64,000 nt of DNA from Planctomycetes bacterium syqfu (GTDB taxonomy: Bacteria > Planctomycetota > Phycisphaerae > Phycisphaerales > Phycisphaeraceae): assembly GCA_020974905.1 (NCBI GenBank), contig CP087563.1:3534001-3598000 (forward strand), read 5' to 3'. The notes below the pieces were generated by a model that saw only the letters and a program-made list of their open reading frames with translations, did no database searches and was not told the origin of the DNA. Numbering within the stretch: position 1 is the first letter of the stretch; every line of letters begins with the position of its first letter. The position numbers were made by a program, and so were the translations under genes. Positions 35,943-45,795 of this stretch are shown one piece after another.

Positions 35943-38900
35943 TCAAGGCATGCCGTCGGCTCCGTGTAGCGTCATGGGTTGAGGTTCAATCGTCTTGCCA
36001 TGGGCATCCGTGAGTTGGAGTTGCAGCTTGACATCGTCGTTCATGTCGATGGGATAAACCACAAACTCATGCGGGAAACCGTTGCTGTTGAAGGTCTGTT
36101 TTGTACTGTCGGATTTTTGCAACGTGAGTTGAGCAGTCGCTCCGGCTTGCGGATGCCCCATCAAAACGACATACAAACCATCGTGACCAAACGGGGAGCG
36201 AATGCGAAATGCATGCACCTGTTTCCAGGGTCCGTCGATGTCCTGCTTCAGATGCCCGCGCTTGAGCATCGGTAAATCGGTCGCATCAGCAAGCGTGAGT
36301 TTACCCCTATTTTCCACGCACAAAACACGCAATCCACGTGCAGGCATTGGCACGGACATCTGCGCTTTGAGTTTCGTCTGCTCCAACACCTTGCCCGATT
36401 CATCACGCACCATGACGCTATGCCCCGCTGCCAAACGCGAGCCATCCATCGTCACCGATACCGGCAAATCCAATGGCAGATCCGACTGATTCATCAACAC
36501 CAGATACGTTGCCTGATCGCTGTAACCCAGCAGGTAATCCACCATCGGTGAAGCAATGCCAAACGGCTTACGGGTCAGTCGAAGCGTGACATCGTTATCT
36601 TCAAAAATACTTCCGGGGGCCTGACCGTAAACGCGATTGGTAAACCAGACATAGCCCTGCTGACGTGACCATGGGAAATGGATCGCGCCCTTGCTTCGGA
36701 CATGGGCTTGTGTGACCAGGTAGTCCATGGTGAAGGCGGCATGCGGCGGGACATGGTGGTAATACAAACTCGTGACATCCGGGCCGGTGTAGGGATAATC
36801 CGCAGATTGATAGAGATCGGTTTCACCGCGCACGTAGTATCCGGGATAGTTGGCAAAGCGACCGATGATGCTGTTGCGGGCATAGCTTCGGTAGAGATCA
36901 TTGCCGGTGTTGCCATACAGACGCAGCAGGTTCGGCGCCCACGCGGACATGAGAATCATGCCAAGTCCCGGCCCCTTGCCTGTTGCGTAAAGCGTGGTCG
37001 GCTGCTCAAAGCCAAGGCCCATGCTGCTGATCTGCCAGGCAGGTACGGTGTGTTCGCGAATCGCGCCATCTGCAACTGGGAAGCCCAACCGGAAGCGTTT
37101 ATCTCCAAGCCACCAATTGGGCATGCTGTTACCGAAGTGATTGCCTTGATGAATCAACTTCGACTGCTTTCCCGGGCGGGGATGCGCCCATTGACCGGCC
37201 ATGGTGAAATTGGCACCTTCGATTGCAGCATCCAGATAGCGCTTATCTCCCGTCAAATCGTAAAGGTCCTGTAAATCCCACCAATAAGGATAAAACGAGA
37301 TGTTGTAGAAGTGGCGAATCTGCTGAATGTCCGTGCGTCGTGCATAAACTTCCTTCTCCAGAAACGTATTGGCTTCACGGATGATCTGCTCAAGCAACTT
37401 TGCATCAGGCTTCAAACGATAGTTGGCCAGTAACTCCGACCATGTGGGGATTGTGGAGTAGTCATTGGAATAATTCACAATACCATCACCAAAAATCAAT
37501 TCCTCAAGCCACGCATTGCGACGCCCGAGCATGTCATGCAAACCCTGCCAATACGCAGCGCCGTAAAACTGCGTTGGCATGGTTAACGTGATGCGCTTTT
37601 CATTGACATAGACATGCATGTCCTTGGGGACACTTGCTGCAAAATGGGCAGACGGGCGCGAGAGGGTGTAACCAATCGTGGGCAAGACGCGGTCTTTGAA
37701 AAAGGCATCGTTATCCGTCAGTAAAGACGCTTCGACAATTCCTAATGGCGAAGCATGCGTCACCGTCGACGGACTTTCAATGTTGTAAAAGCCCATGAGT
37801 TTGTCATCCCAACCGCCCTGGTCCGATGCCATCAGGTCCACCATGTTCAGGTAAGCCTGACTCAGCGATGCGTTAATCGGTTGGCGATAATCCGAGACCT
37901 CGAAAATCTCGCGCATCGCAACCTGCTGCGCCGCCTTCCAGTCACCGGCCATGCTCAACACACGACAGGACATCGTCACATGATCGCCTGCTTCAAACCG
38001 TGAATCATCAAACCCCATGATCGGCCCGAACACCGTCGGCTGAACCGCTGCCTGGTGATTGAGCATCGACAAACCAAGCCGTGCTTCCTGTGCGACAGGC
38101 CAACTTGTTGATAGATGATCGGGGTCAGCGACCAACGCGTAACTCAGCGAGACATCGCCCAATGACAGGGGCTCAACCATCGCCATCGGGAGCGGTGAAC
38201 ACGAACTGGTCGTCATCACCGGCTCTTCATGTCGACGGACAAACTGCACCATCGGCGAGAGTTGGTTAAAGCGAATTTCACTGGTTTCCCAGGGTTTAAA
38301 CGCACTGTAACCAATGCTGTAAAACCCGTCAGTCTTGGCAACGAACTTAAATGTCACGCGTGCATCATGACTTTGCGGATCAAGATGCCAATAGGCATGC
38401 AGTTGATCTCCGTTGTGATTTTCGTGGATCACTTCAACGGTCATGGGATCATGCGAACCGACACGCCGTGGGTTAAAGTCACTGCGGACACCTGCTGCAA
38501 ACGGGTCCTGATTTTTGCCACGCGTGGTGTACGTCTTGTCGTTGACGGTCATCTGAATCACGGGCGATTGACCGGGCCAGGCCGGATGAAAGCTGCCAAG
38601 ATCGACGCGCGATTGGGTGTTGAACAACGTGAAGACCGCTTCATATCGACTGTCGATTGGCAGGTCGATCCACTGCGCATCACACTTGACCGAAGTCCGG
38701 CGAATGATCACGGGCTTGTTGTCCTGATCATGCATCTGCACGAACGTGATCCGCGTGTTGGCGTTACTTAATGTCTGGATGACCTTGCCTTGATCGCCTG
38801 GTTGAAGCTGCGGGACGGGCGCGGTTTGTTCATGCTTCAACGTCACCGTAACAGGATCAATCACATGCTGCTTGATCTGATGCATGCTCAGCGTGTTGGG

Positions 38901-39374
38901 ATCAAGCGTGTTGTCCGTGGTGAACAGGATGGCATCGCAGCGACCGTAGAACTTGGCCGAGTCGCGGAGTGCGATGACATGTTTGCCTGCAGCAAGTTCA
39001 CGACTGCCGACACATTCCCATTGCCAACCTTCCTGGCCATGCTTGCCGGATTCAATCGCAACATCCTGACCATCAATCACCAGCAGGAATCGACGCGTGC
39101 CGGGCTGATTGGTTTTGTAATCCTTGGCCCGTGTCCAGAGTTGATAGGTGCCTGCCTGCTTGATGTCAATGACGCTGAGCGCATCGCCTTCTCCGCCACG
39201 TGCCTGGAGAATCTGCCTGCCGGAGGCTTTGGAATCGTAGGTCAACCACCAGTTGGCCTGACATTGAAAGCTCTCGGCTTCGAGTACCAACGTCGTTGGC
39301 GCGGTTTGAGCCAACACGACTGAAGCGAATAAACACAGTAAAAACAGGTGTAATTTGAAATATTGCATCTTCAT
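35943..39374 (-). CDS. Large secreted protein of unknown family with N-terminal CBM-like module
   Basis: A 1143-aa exported protein (signal peptide ends near SVVLAQ, residue 22). Residues ~28-145 look like a CBM6/35-type sandwich (LVLEAESFQCQANWW, then AGTYQLWTRAKDY). The middle (~150-500) is beta-rich. From ~560 to 960 a helical region typical of alpha/alpha toroids appears (AYWQGLHDMLGRRNAWLEEL, YPYWWDLQDLYDLTGDKRYL, YARNSIIGRFANYPGYYVRG). I recognise no named GH or PL family, so it may be an uncharacterised lyase or hydrolase; Trp, Tyr and His are abundant in the toroid. It follows the symporter gene (gap 176 nt, holding a CCAAG repeat) and precedes GH2. The start at 39374 is preferred over 39404, which lies near the repeat. 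Confidence 0.6.
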   Translation of the reverse strand: MKMQYFKLHLFLLCLFASVVLAQTAPTTLVLEAESFQCQANWWLTYDSKASGRQILQARGGEGDALSVIDIKQAGTYQLWTRAKDYKTNQPGTRRFLLVIDGQDVAIESGKHGQEGWQWECVGSRELAAGKHVIALRDSAKFYGRCDAILFTTDNTLDPNTLSMHQIKQHVIDPVTVTLKHEQTAPVPQLQPGDQGKVIQTLSNANTRITFVQMHDQDNKPVIIRRTSVKCDAQWIDLPIDSRYEAVFTLFNTQSRVDLGSFHPAWPGQSPVIQMTVNDKTYTTRGKNQDPFAAGVRSDFNPRRVGSHDPMTVEVIHENHNGDQLHAYWHLDPQSHDARVTFKFVAKTDGFYSIGYSAFKPWETSEIRFNQLSPMVQFVRRHEEPVMTTSSCSPLPMAMVEPLSLGDVSLSYALVADPDHLSTSWPVAQEARLGLSMLNHQAAVQPTVFGPIMGFDDSRFEAGDHVTMSCRVLSMAGDWKAAQQVAMREIFEVSDYRQPINASLSQAYLNMVDLMASDQGGWDDKLMGFYNIESPSTVTHASPLGIVEASLLTDNDAFFKDRVLPTIGYTLSRPSAHFAASVPKDMHVYVNEKRITLTMPTQFYGAAYWQGLHDMLGRRNAWLEELIFGDGIVNYSNDYSTIPTWSELLANYRLKPDAKLLEQIIREANTFLEKEVYARRTDIQQIRHFYNISFYPYWWDLQDLYDLTGDKRYLDAAIEGANFTMAGQWAHPRPGKQSKLIHQGNHFGNSMPNWWLGDKRFRLGFPVADGAIREHTVPAWQISSMGLGFEQPTTLYATGKGPGLGMILMSAWAPNLLRLYGNTGNDLYRSYARNSIIGRFANYPGYYVRGETDLYQSADYPYTGPDVTSLYYHHVPPHAAFTMDYLVTQAHVRSKGAIHFPWSRQQGYVWFTNRVYGQAPGSIFEDNDVTLRLTRKPFGIASPMVDYLLGYSDQATYLVLMNQSDLPLDLPVSVTMDGSRLAAGHSVMVRDESGKVLEQTKLKAQMSVPMPARGLRVLCVENRGKLTLADATDLPMLKRGHLKQDIDGPWKQVHAFRIRSPFGHDGLYVVLMGHPQAGATAQLTLQKSDSTKQTFNSNGFPHEFVVYPIDMNDDVKLQLQLTDAHGKTIEPQPMTLHGADGMP

Positions 39375-39396
39375 ATTCTTTCGGTATTCAATTTTT

Positions 39397-39536
39397 ACCG
39401 CCATGAAGCCAAGAACGCCAAGTTAAGAGAGAACAAATCTGTTTTATTCCTCTCTTTAAACCAGCTGTTCACATCGCGTTTCATGGCAAACGATCTTTCT
39501 CTTTCAGGCCTTGGCGTTCTTGGCGCCTTGGCGGTT
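39397..39536. repeat. CCAAG-type inverted repeat, copy 1
   Basis: ACCGCCATGAAGCCAAGAAC on the left and GTTCTTGGCGCCTTGGCGGT on the right are imperfect inverted copies around a ~100-nt centre. A related shorter copy is at 54675-54757. The unit is a CCAAG/CTTGG periodic palindrome of the kind scattered between genes in many bacteria. Confidence 0.65.
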
Positions 39537-39550
39537 CAAAAAAAACAGCA

Positions 39551-41494
39551 TCATTCAATCACGCGGCCGTCATCCAATACGTTGACTTGATGCCCGCGCA
39601 GGGTTTTAAACAAGTCCAGTAAATCCCGAATCCCGCCCCAGAGAAACCAGACGATGGTGATCACGCCGATGAGACCTGCCAACGCAATTTTAAATGCCCA
39701 CCACCCGTTCCAGAAACTGTCGGGCACACCCCAGATCAATGCCCAAATTGTGATGCCGACGAAGAGGAGAAACCACGTGCCGGTCCAACTGAGTTTAAAG
39801 TAGTAAATGATCTTGTCGCCCAGCGTGAACTCACTGGTGATGCCCAGCGCCCGCCAACCGCGAGCCGGTTTACCTGCATGCTCTCCTGCGATGGCATACT
39901 CGCCACGATGAAGCATCTTCTCAAGATTAAACGGTTCCTTACACGTCAACAGTGACACGACAATGAAGACGGTCATGCTGGTGAGATAAGCAACCAGTGC
40001 AAGCCATGCTCCATTAAGCGGGAACTTCTCTGCGATGTCCAATAGCGCGGGTACCTTCGGCCAGATCACCTGAAGCGTGATACCAGCAACCGCAACGACC
40101 CAGCCGACGGTCATGGCGGCCCATGCGCCTTGCGTGGTGGCTCTGCGCCAGTAAAGTCCGCCGATGATCACAGAGCCCGAACCGCCCAGATAAATCGTGC
40201 CGGTGAGCAGGAAGAACATGAACAGGTAATCACGCAAAGGGAATAAAAGACTGAAAAAGAAGGCAAAAACCGCGACACCGACGATCGACAGGCGTAGCCA
40301 TTTTAAATGCTGCTTCTGTGTTAACGGCTTCTTCTTGAACGGAAGAAGCACGTCCTGAATGAAGATACTCCCCCATGAATGCAGATACGTATCATCGGTG
40401 CTGATCGCTGCACTGATCATCGCTGCACAGAACAATCCGAGCACGCCCGCGGGGAAAATCTGCGACAACGCCACCGGCACGGTCATCTGTTTCTGGACCT
40501 GTGCATCGGTGATCTGATCCAGAGATTGCTGTGTGGCCTGAGCCAACTGAGCATGCTCCGGCGCGTGCATCAACACATACGCACAGATCGGCATGAGTAA
40601 CAACATCAGATACGTCACACCGCTTCGCCATTCGCCAAGCACCTTGGCCATCTTCGCTTCATGTGGACTCTTGGCTGAACAGTGGTAACCTTGCGAGCCC
40701 TGCCAACCCAGACAGTTGTAAAACGCCTTGAAGGCAAAGATCGCAAAGAAGTAAAAGTTAAAGTCACTGACATTGGCTTGATCAAATGGATTGACCATGC
40801 TCTTACCCACCGGCGCGTTCTCCAAGGTGGTGGTGATCTCCGACCAACTGAATTTGGTAAACAGCAAGATCATCACAATCAGGAAAACGATATTGGTGAA
40901 CTGGGCTTGCATGAAGTCGGTGATCATGACCGCGATCATGCCACCGGAGAGCGTGAAAAACAGGGCAATACTAAGCATGACCGCCATGACGAGCGGGAAG
41001 GTCCAGATGCTCATGCCAAAGCAATCAAAGTGTTGGGGCAGTCCACAAAAGTGAATCAGGAAGTTGGCGATGATGGAAGGGAAAATGCCGTAGTTGATGG
41101 TGCCTGATATCCATGCCAGGACACCAGCATAGACGCGGAATTTTTTGCTGTAGCGCATCTCAAAGAACTGTGCCATGGTCATCGCGCGTGTTTCACGGTA
41201 GCGGTAGAGCACCCAACCGGAGAGCGCGATAATGATGCCGACCGGCGCGAGCATCAGTCCCCACCAACTTGCAGCAAAGCCTGCCTTGTAAAACTTCTCG
41301 AAGTTGGCGATGACGGAAGCTGCTCCCAAGCCGGCCATACCTTCGGACATGGTCAGCAGGTAGCGGCCGGCACAGCGATCGGCTGCAAGAAAGTCCGAGA
41401 CGCTTTTGGTGTAGCGTTTGGTGTATGCCGCCAATCCCGCCAGAAAGCCGATGAATCCGACGACAACAGCCCAATCTATCCAGGTCAATTTCAA
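39551..41494 (-). CDS. Sodium:solute symporter (SSS family), locus 3
   Basis: A 647-aa membrane protein with ~14 helices, longer at the C-terminus than its locus-2 paralogue. SSS features include TKSVSDFLAADRCAGRYLLT near the start, MAQFFEMRYSKKFRVY, TLSGGMIAVMITDFMQAQFT and ISAAISTDDTYLHSWGS. It should take up a sugar with sodium. TTG 41494 is chosen as the start because GGAGG lies nine bases upstream; TTG 41503 abuts that site directly and is unlikely. The order pseudopilin-LacI-symporter-secreted protein-GH2-AraC, all leftward, suggests that it imports products of the 1143-aa secreted enzyme for GH2. Confidence 0.85.
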   Translation of the reverse strand: MKLTWIDWAVVVGFIGFLAGLAAYTKRYTKSVSDFLAADRCAGRYLLTMSEGMAGLGAASVIANFEKFYKAGFAASWWGLMLAPVGIIIALSGWVLYRYRETRAMTMAQFFEMRYSKKFRVYAGVLAWISGTINYGIFPSIIANFLIHFCGLPQHFDCFGMSIWTFPLVMAVMLSIALFFTLSGGMIAVMITDFMQAQFTNIVFLIVMILLFTKFSWSEITTTLENAPVGKSMVNPFDQANVSDFNFYFFAIFAFKAFYNCLGWQGSQGYHCSAKSPHEAKMAKVLGEWRSGVTYLMLLLMPICAYVLMHAPEHAQLAQATQQSLDQITDAQVQKQMTVPVALSQIFPAGVLGLFCAAMISAAISTDDTYLHSWGSIFIQDVLLPFKKKPLTQKQHLKWLRLSIVGVAVFAFFFSLLFPLRDYLFMFFLLTGTIYLGGSGSVIIGGLYWRRATTQGAWAAMTVGWVVAVAGITLQVIWPKVPALLDIAEKFPLNGAWLALVAYLTSMTVFIVVSLLTCKEPFNLEKMLHRGEYAIAGEHAGKPARGWRALGITSEFTLGDKIIYYFKLSWTGTWFLLFVGITIWALIWGVPDSFWNGWWAFKIALAGLIGVITIVWFLWGGIRDLLDLFKTLRGHQVNVLDDGRVIE

Positions 41495-41580
41495 AACGTA
41501 CAACCTCCGGCTTCATCATGGTGTGATGAATTTGCCATCAAACAAGGTGTTTTTTGTGATTTTGAGTTAAGCCCCGACAC

Positions 41581-42627
41581 TCATCGGATGCAGCAACAAC
41601 TCTTTCGTTTCACAAGATTCGGGGTAATATTGATCACACCAGAAGGCTGCGTCGGATCAATCAACGGTTGATTATCACTTAAGCGCGTAATCAAGTTGAT
41701 CACCGTCCGAGCCTGCCCTTCCAGATACATATCAAACGTTGTCAGTGGTGGATCGAGCAGTTCGGTCATCGGCAAATTGTCATGGCCAATGACACTGACA
41801 TCCTCACCCACCTGCAGGTTCATTTCGCGGATCGCTTTGATCCCACCCATCGCCAACCAGTCCGAGCCATAGACGATGGCTGTTGGACGATCGTCACCAG
41901 CAAGTAACTTGCGCGTCGCATCCTGGGCGCCTTGGGCATTGGTCTGATCCGGCGCGAGTTCGACTTTCCATTGTGGCAAACTGGTTAAACGAAACTCAGC
42001 AACCGCATCGTCGAAGGACTTGGCATACTGCTGAAAGTGTCCGCCTTTCTGGGGACCGTTGACCAGCGCGATTTTCGTGTGTCCCAGGGCTGCCAGATAC
42101 TGCACCGCCAGGGCGTAGGCCTGCGAACCATCTGCCCGGATGCACAACTGGTTTTCAAGTCCGGTATGACGGTTGATGTTGACCACGGGCAATTTGCGTT
42201 GCTCAAGCACCGTGAAGAGTTCTTCAGGGAATTCGCCAAGCGTCACCACAGCATCGGGCGGGGATTCCTGCAAAAACGCGGTGGTTGTCTGCATGTTCTC
42301 AAAGCGCTGAACCTGAAAATTGAGATTGCTTTTGTGTGCAAACTCAGTGATCAGTTCGATGAGGTCGGTGGCATAGGGATTGATTTCATGACCGGGATTA
42401 TCGTAAGGCGCAAAGAACATGCAGACCTGCATGACCGGGTGTTCCTTGAGTCGACGGGCTGCAGCATTGGGGACATAGCCGATGCGTCGGGCCTCTTCCA
42501 GAACTCGGGCGCGCGTCTTGGGGTTGACGCCGTAGCGATTGTTTAACGCGCGAGACACCGTGCCGATACTTAAGTTGAGTTTGGCGGAGAGTTCGCGGAT
42601 TCCCTGGTTGGACTTGGTCTGGGTCAT
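41581..42627 (-). CDS. LacI-family transcription regulator, locus 3
   Basis: A 348-aa regulator with a LacI helix-turn-helix (IRELSAKLNLSIGTVSRALN) and hinge (RVLEEARRIGYVPNAAARRL), then a sugar-binding-protein-like sensor domain ending near ITPNLV. It should repress until its sugar binds. It lies between the pseudopilin and symporter genes. The nearest clear LacI-type palindrome (GTAAACGTTTAC, 43549-43560) is in the divergent gap 0.9 kb upstream and would let this protein control both the leftward run and the rightward GH36 gene. That assignment is inferred. Confidence 0.88.
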   Translation of the reverse strand: MTQTKSNQGIRELSAKLNLSIGTVSRALNNRYGVNPKTRARVLEEARRIGYVPNAAARRLKEHPVMQVCMFFAPYDNPGHEINPYATDLIELITEFAHKSNLNFQVQRFENMQTTTAFLQESPPDAVVTLGEFPEELFTVLEQRKLPVVNINRHTGLENQLCIRADGSQAYALAVQYLAALGHTKIALVNGPQKGGHFQQYAKSFDDAVAEFRLTSLPQWKVELAPDQTNAQGAQDATRKLLAGDDRPTAIVYGSDWLAMGGIKAIREMNLQVGEDVSVIGHDNLPMTELLDPPLTTFDMYLEGQARTVINLITRLSDNQPLIDPTQPSGVINITPNLVKRKSCCCIR

Positions 42628-42713
42628 GTTACCTGATGTCGATTCGGTGTTACTGATATCAATCGGATCACAATGCTGAGTATAGCGTGTTTGACGTCTG
42701 TCTCGGTGTGTGC

Positions 42714-43427
42714 TCAGGGATAGTTTCGGCCCCAGAAGACGTGGGTGTATCCGACGGTGGTATAGATTTCGGATTCAAATTTGCTGGGTGCGGCATGGGC
42801 ATCGAGGTAGAGCACATTGGTGGTGATGCTGTTATGCCGACGGACGACGGTGGAGTTGTATGCCTGACTGGAACAGGCGTCGGTAATCTGACAGATTTTG
42901 CCCAGGGGATTTTCCAGATCATCGACACGGTCTTTGGTCGCCGAGTTGTAATCGTTCATGTACATGTTGGCGCCATAGGTCCGGTAGTAGCCGTTCCAGG
43001 TGACACCCCGTTGCATGAAGTCCTGCTGATTGATCTGGTTGAAGCGCGGGCAGTCGAAGATGGTGCCCAGTTGCCAGGTCATGTCTGAATTGTTGAGTCC
43101 GGGCCAACTCGGGCTGAAGTTTTTGTCGTAGGTCAGTTCCCAGAGTCGTTTGATCCAGTAGGTGTTATTCTCGCCGGAGGCAATGAAGTTAGGCAGGATG
43201 TTTTTGTTGTCCGCCATGTAGATGTTGGAGAGCACGCCCATGGACTTGAGGTTGTTGAGGCACTTGATGTCGTTTGCTGCCGCCCGCGCCTTACCCAATG
43301 CCGGCAGGAGAATGGAGATCAGCAGTGAGATGATGGAGATGACCACCAGCAGTTCGATGAGCGTGAAACCCGCAGGTGACTTGGTGTGCTTTGACGGAGA
43401 AAGGTGCGTGTTGATCCATTGTGTCAT
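42714..43427 (-). CDS. Pseudopilin-like protein with prepilin-type N-terminus, locus 3
   Basis: A 237-aa protein with a longer leader (~20 residues) ending SPAG, then [18 protein letters not shown], so the canonical Gly precedes the cleavage site, unlike the three other copies (Ala). Next come [20 protein letters not shown] and a compact soluble domain; the C-terminus has [19 protein letters not shown], matching the H...DAH element of the family. AAGG precedes the ATG. It is first in the leftward locus-3 run and diverges from GH36 across the palindrome-bearing gap. Processing by prepilin peptidase is expected; function is unproven. Confidence 0.85.
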   Translation of the reverse strand: MTQWINTHLSPSKHTKSPAGFTLIELLVVISIISLLISILLPALGKARAAANDIKCLNNLKSMGVLSNIYMADNKNILPNFIASGENNTYWIKRLWELTYDKNFSPSWPGLNNSDMTWQLGTIFDCPRFNQINQQDFMQRGVTWNGYYRTYGANMYMNDYNSATKDRVDDLENPLGKICQITDACSSQAYNSTVVRRHNSITTNVLYLDAHAAPSKFESEIYTTVGYTHVFWGRNYP

Positions 43428-43548
43428 GATGGCCTTCCCTTACTTTCGAGTCACTGTCCATCGCGACCTGCCTGATCAACCATACCATCCGAAGGCAATG
43501 TCAGACGAACAGGACGCGTGTTGAAGGTGTCTTTGGAAAAATCTTATC

Positions 43549-43560
43549 GTAAACGTTTAC
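43549..43560. promoter_or_regulatory. LacI-type operator palindrome
   Basis: GTAAACGTTTAC is a perfect 12-bp palindrome with the central CG typical of LacI-family operators. It lies in the divergent gap between pseudopilin (43427) and GH36 (43716). The LacI protein at 41581-42627 is the likely binder. Confidence 0.65.
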
Positions 43561-43622
43561 AAAGTCTACTAGCTTGGCTAAAAATATGTCATCCAAGTTG
43601 TGTTTTTGATACCGATAAAAAG

Positions 43623-43634
43623 CGCCAATTGGCG
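43623..43634. promoter_or_regulatory. Second operator-like palindrome
   Basis: CGCCAATTGGCG is a perfect 12-bp palindrome whose centre is 74 bp from the centre of the LacI-type site, close to seven helical turns. Its sequence differs, so it may bind another regulator such as AraC or a global factor. It overlaps a possible -35 element (TTGGCG) for the GH36 gene. Confidence 0.5.
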
Positions 43635-43715
43635 TTTAAACATTTTTGATATAGACTATTACACGCATGCTTCATCGCATGCCAATACCGCGAAAATCTT
43701 TGAGGAATTTGTAAA

Positions 43716-45776
43716 ATGAACCTGTCCATCACCACGAATCAGTCGGATTCTGAAAATAATGTCCCGCTTTCGAGCCTGGATCTGAGCCAGTCTACAGCCA
43801 GTGGGTTACACACCGTCACCCCCAGTGAACTCCAATGCAAAAAGTCCGGACCGCTGACTCAAATCCAGTTGCAACTCCCTGCTTATTCGGATGCCAGTTA
43901 CTATGCGACCTACCAGGATTTTGACCCCCTGGGGCAGAGCGGCGGGAGGTATCCGACGGGGGCAAACCGGATGCAAGCTGTTCATTTACAGTCACTAAAC
44001 AAAGTCACCGACGGTGGTGTCCTGCTGCTACTCCATCTTGAAGACGGCAGACACATGGCAATCCTGCCCATCGTCTGTCCCAATGCGGGGGGCGGCCTGA
44101 GTACCACCACGTGGCTGAGTACAGAGAATGAAAAACTCGTTCTGAATGTCTGCAATCTCGGGAAGCCCAAGGTGTTACCTGATCATGACCAACCGGACAT
44201 CCCGGTGCTGAGTTGGGCGATTTACGATAACGTTTACGACGCCTGTCAACAGGTTTGGGATATCGCTTTAAATCACCCGCTGGTCGGCAAGTCCACCCGC
44301 GCCCGGGACGAGAAACAGTACCCGGAGATTCTGACGCATCTGGGCTGGTGTTCCTGGGAACAGTACAAGTTTGATATCAGTGAAGACGTGCTGTCCAAGG
44401 CGATGGATGGCATTAAGGCGTCGGGCTTGCCAATCCGCTATGTGCTGGTGGATGACGGGCATTTGAATCACGAAAACCGTCGCCTGCTGGACTTTGAAAT
44501 CGACAAGGCCAAGTTCCCCAACGGGTGGCAGCCGATCCTGGATCGCCGGACTTCTGACGGTGTGACGTGGATTGGTTTGTGGCTTTGCTTTAACGGGTAT
44601 TGGGCGGGGCTCTCAACGCAGGGTGATTGGCAGAGCCTGTCGGATCACCTTCAGCAGATTGACGAAAACACGCTGATGCCCAAGCAGGGATTCATCAACG
44701 CGATGGCGTTTTACGATCAGATGATTCAAAAGCCAAGGCAAGCAGGATTCGATTTTGTGAAAGTCGATGACCAGGCGCAAAGTCCCAAGTTCTACAAAGA
44801 AACTGCCCAGGGTATTGCCAGCAGCATCGACAATGCCCAGGCACTCGAAGCAGCCTGCGCCCGACACATGGACGGCCTGATCAACTGCATGGCACACAGC
44901 AATATCTGTGCGTTTAACACGCGCGTGAGCAATGTCACCCGTTGCAGTGAAGACTATAAAGTCAACGACGCATGGCGGGGTAAAGCACACCTGCACAACT
45001 CCTTTGCCAACATGCTCTGGTTAGGTGCAACCGTCTGGGGGGACCACGACATGTTCCATTCCAATGACAAGCTCGCAGGCTACACCATGGCGGTCTCCAA
45101 GGCAGTGAGTGGTGGGCCGGTGTATCTGTCGGATGATCCGACGGACTTTGATCCGAGCAACGTCCTCCCGCTGTGTGATGCACAAGGCAAGCTTTACCGC
45201 CCCATCGCCCCGGCGACGGCATTGCCCGACAGCATCTACATCAATCCATTTAAAGACGACGTGGTGTACCGCACGATCGCGCCGCTGGAACATGGCAGTG
45301 TTGCGCTGGCACTCTTTAATCTCACCGAACCTTCGCTTGCTGTGTCGGGCAAGATCGGTCCCGAAGATTACACACATGCCTCAGCCTTGATCCGAGATCA
45401 AAAACCATGGGCGATTCCGGCTGAGGGTTTGGCATGCTATGACTGGCAAACCAGGAAACTTTTTAAACTCGATGGAGATCATGCGGTGAGTCTGCCGGAC
45501 TTTGAATGCCAACTGTTTTTGGTTTGCCCGATCAAGCATGGCATTGCGCTAATTGGTGATGTGAGTAAATACCTGTCCCCTGCCACGATCACGCAATCAT
45601 TGGTCACTGAAGATCAACTGCTCATCGAACTTCACGAAGCAGCAAGCGTGACGGTGTACAGTGAAAAACCGCTTCAAACAACGGATAAAGTCACCGTGGT
45701 CCAAGTGTCGGAACAGCACTATGAACTGACAAGCAAGCTTGAGGATGCGTGCGTGATTGATCTGCGGTTGGGTTGA
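43716..45776 (+). CDS. GH36 alpha-galactosidase-like protein (raffinose synthase/Sip1 type), locus 3
   Basis: A 686-aa paralogue of the locus-2 GH36 protein with the same catalytic plan: HLGWCSWEQYKFDISE (~208-223), VLVDDGHLN (243-251), nucleophile Asp 351 in FVKVDDQA and acid/base region RCSEDYKVND (~Asp 413). There is no signal peptide, so cytoplasmic. It probably removes alpha-linked galactose from oligosaccharides taken up by the symporter. GAGGAA lies before the ATG. It stands alone rightward, diverging from the leftward run and sharing two operator-like palindromes with it, so joint control is likely. Two opposed hairpins and a strong terminator follow. Confidence 0.85.
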   Translation: MNLSITTNQSDSENNVPLSSLDLSQSTASGLHTVTPSELQCKKSGPLTQIQLQLPAYSDASYYATYQDFDPLGQSGGRYPTGANRMQAVHLQSLNKVTDGGVLLLLHLEDGRHMAILPIVCPNAGGGLSTTTWLSTENEKLVLNVCNLGKPKVLPDHDQPDIPVLSWAIYDNVYDACQQVWDIALNHPLVGKSTRARDEKQYPEILTHLGWCSWEQYKFDISEDVLSKAMDGIKASGLPIRYVLVDDGHLNHENRRLLDFEIDKAKFPNGWQPILDRRTSDGVTWIGLWLCFNGYWAGLSTQGDWQSLSDHLQQIDENTLMPKQGFINAMAFYDQMIQKPRQAGFDFVKVDDQAQSPKFYKETAQGIASSIDNAQALEAACARHMDGLINCMAHSNICAFNTRVSNVTRCSEDYKVNDAWRGKAHLHNSFANMLWLGATVWGDHDMFHSNDKLAGYTMAVSKAVSGGPVYLSDDPTDFDPSNVLPLCDAQGKLYRPIAPATALPDSIYINPFKDDVVYRTIAPLEHGSVALALFNLTEPSLAVSGKIGPEDYTHASALIRDQKPWAIPAEGLACYDWQTRKLFKLDGDHAVSLPDFECQLFLVCPIKHGIALIGDVSKYLSPATITQSLVTEDQLLIELHEAASVTVYSEKPLQTTDKVTVVQVSEQHYELTSKLEDACVIDLRLG

Positions 45777-45795
45777 TTTCTATCTCAACATAAAG

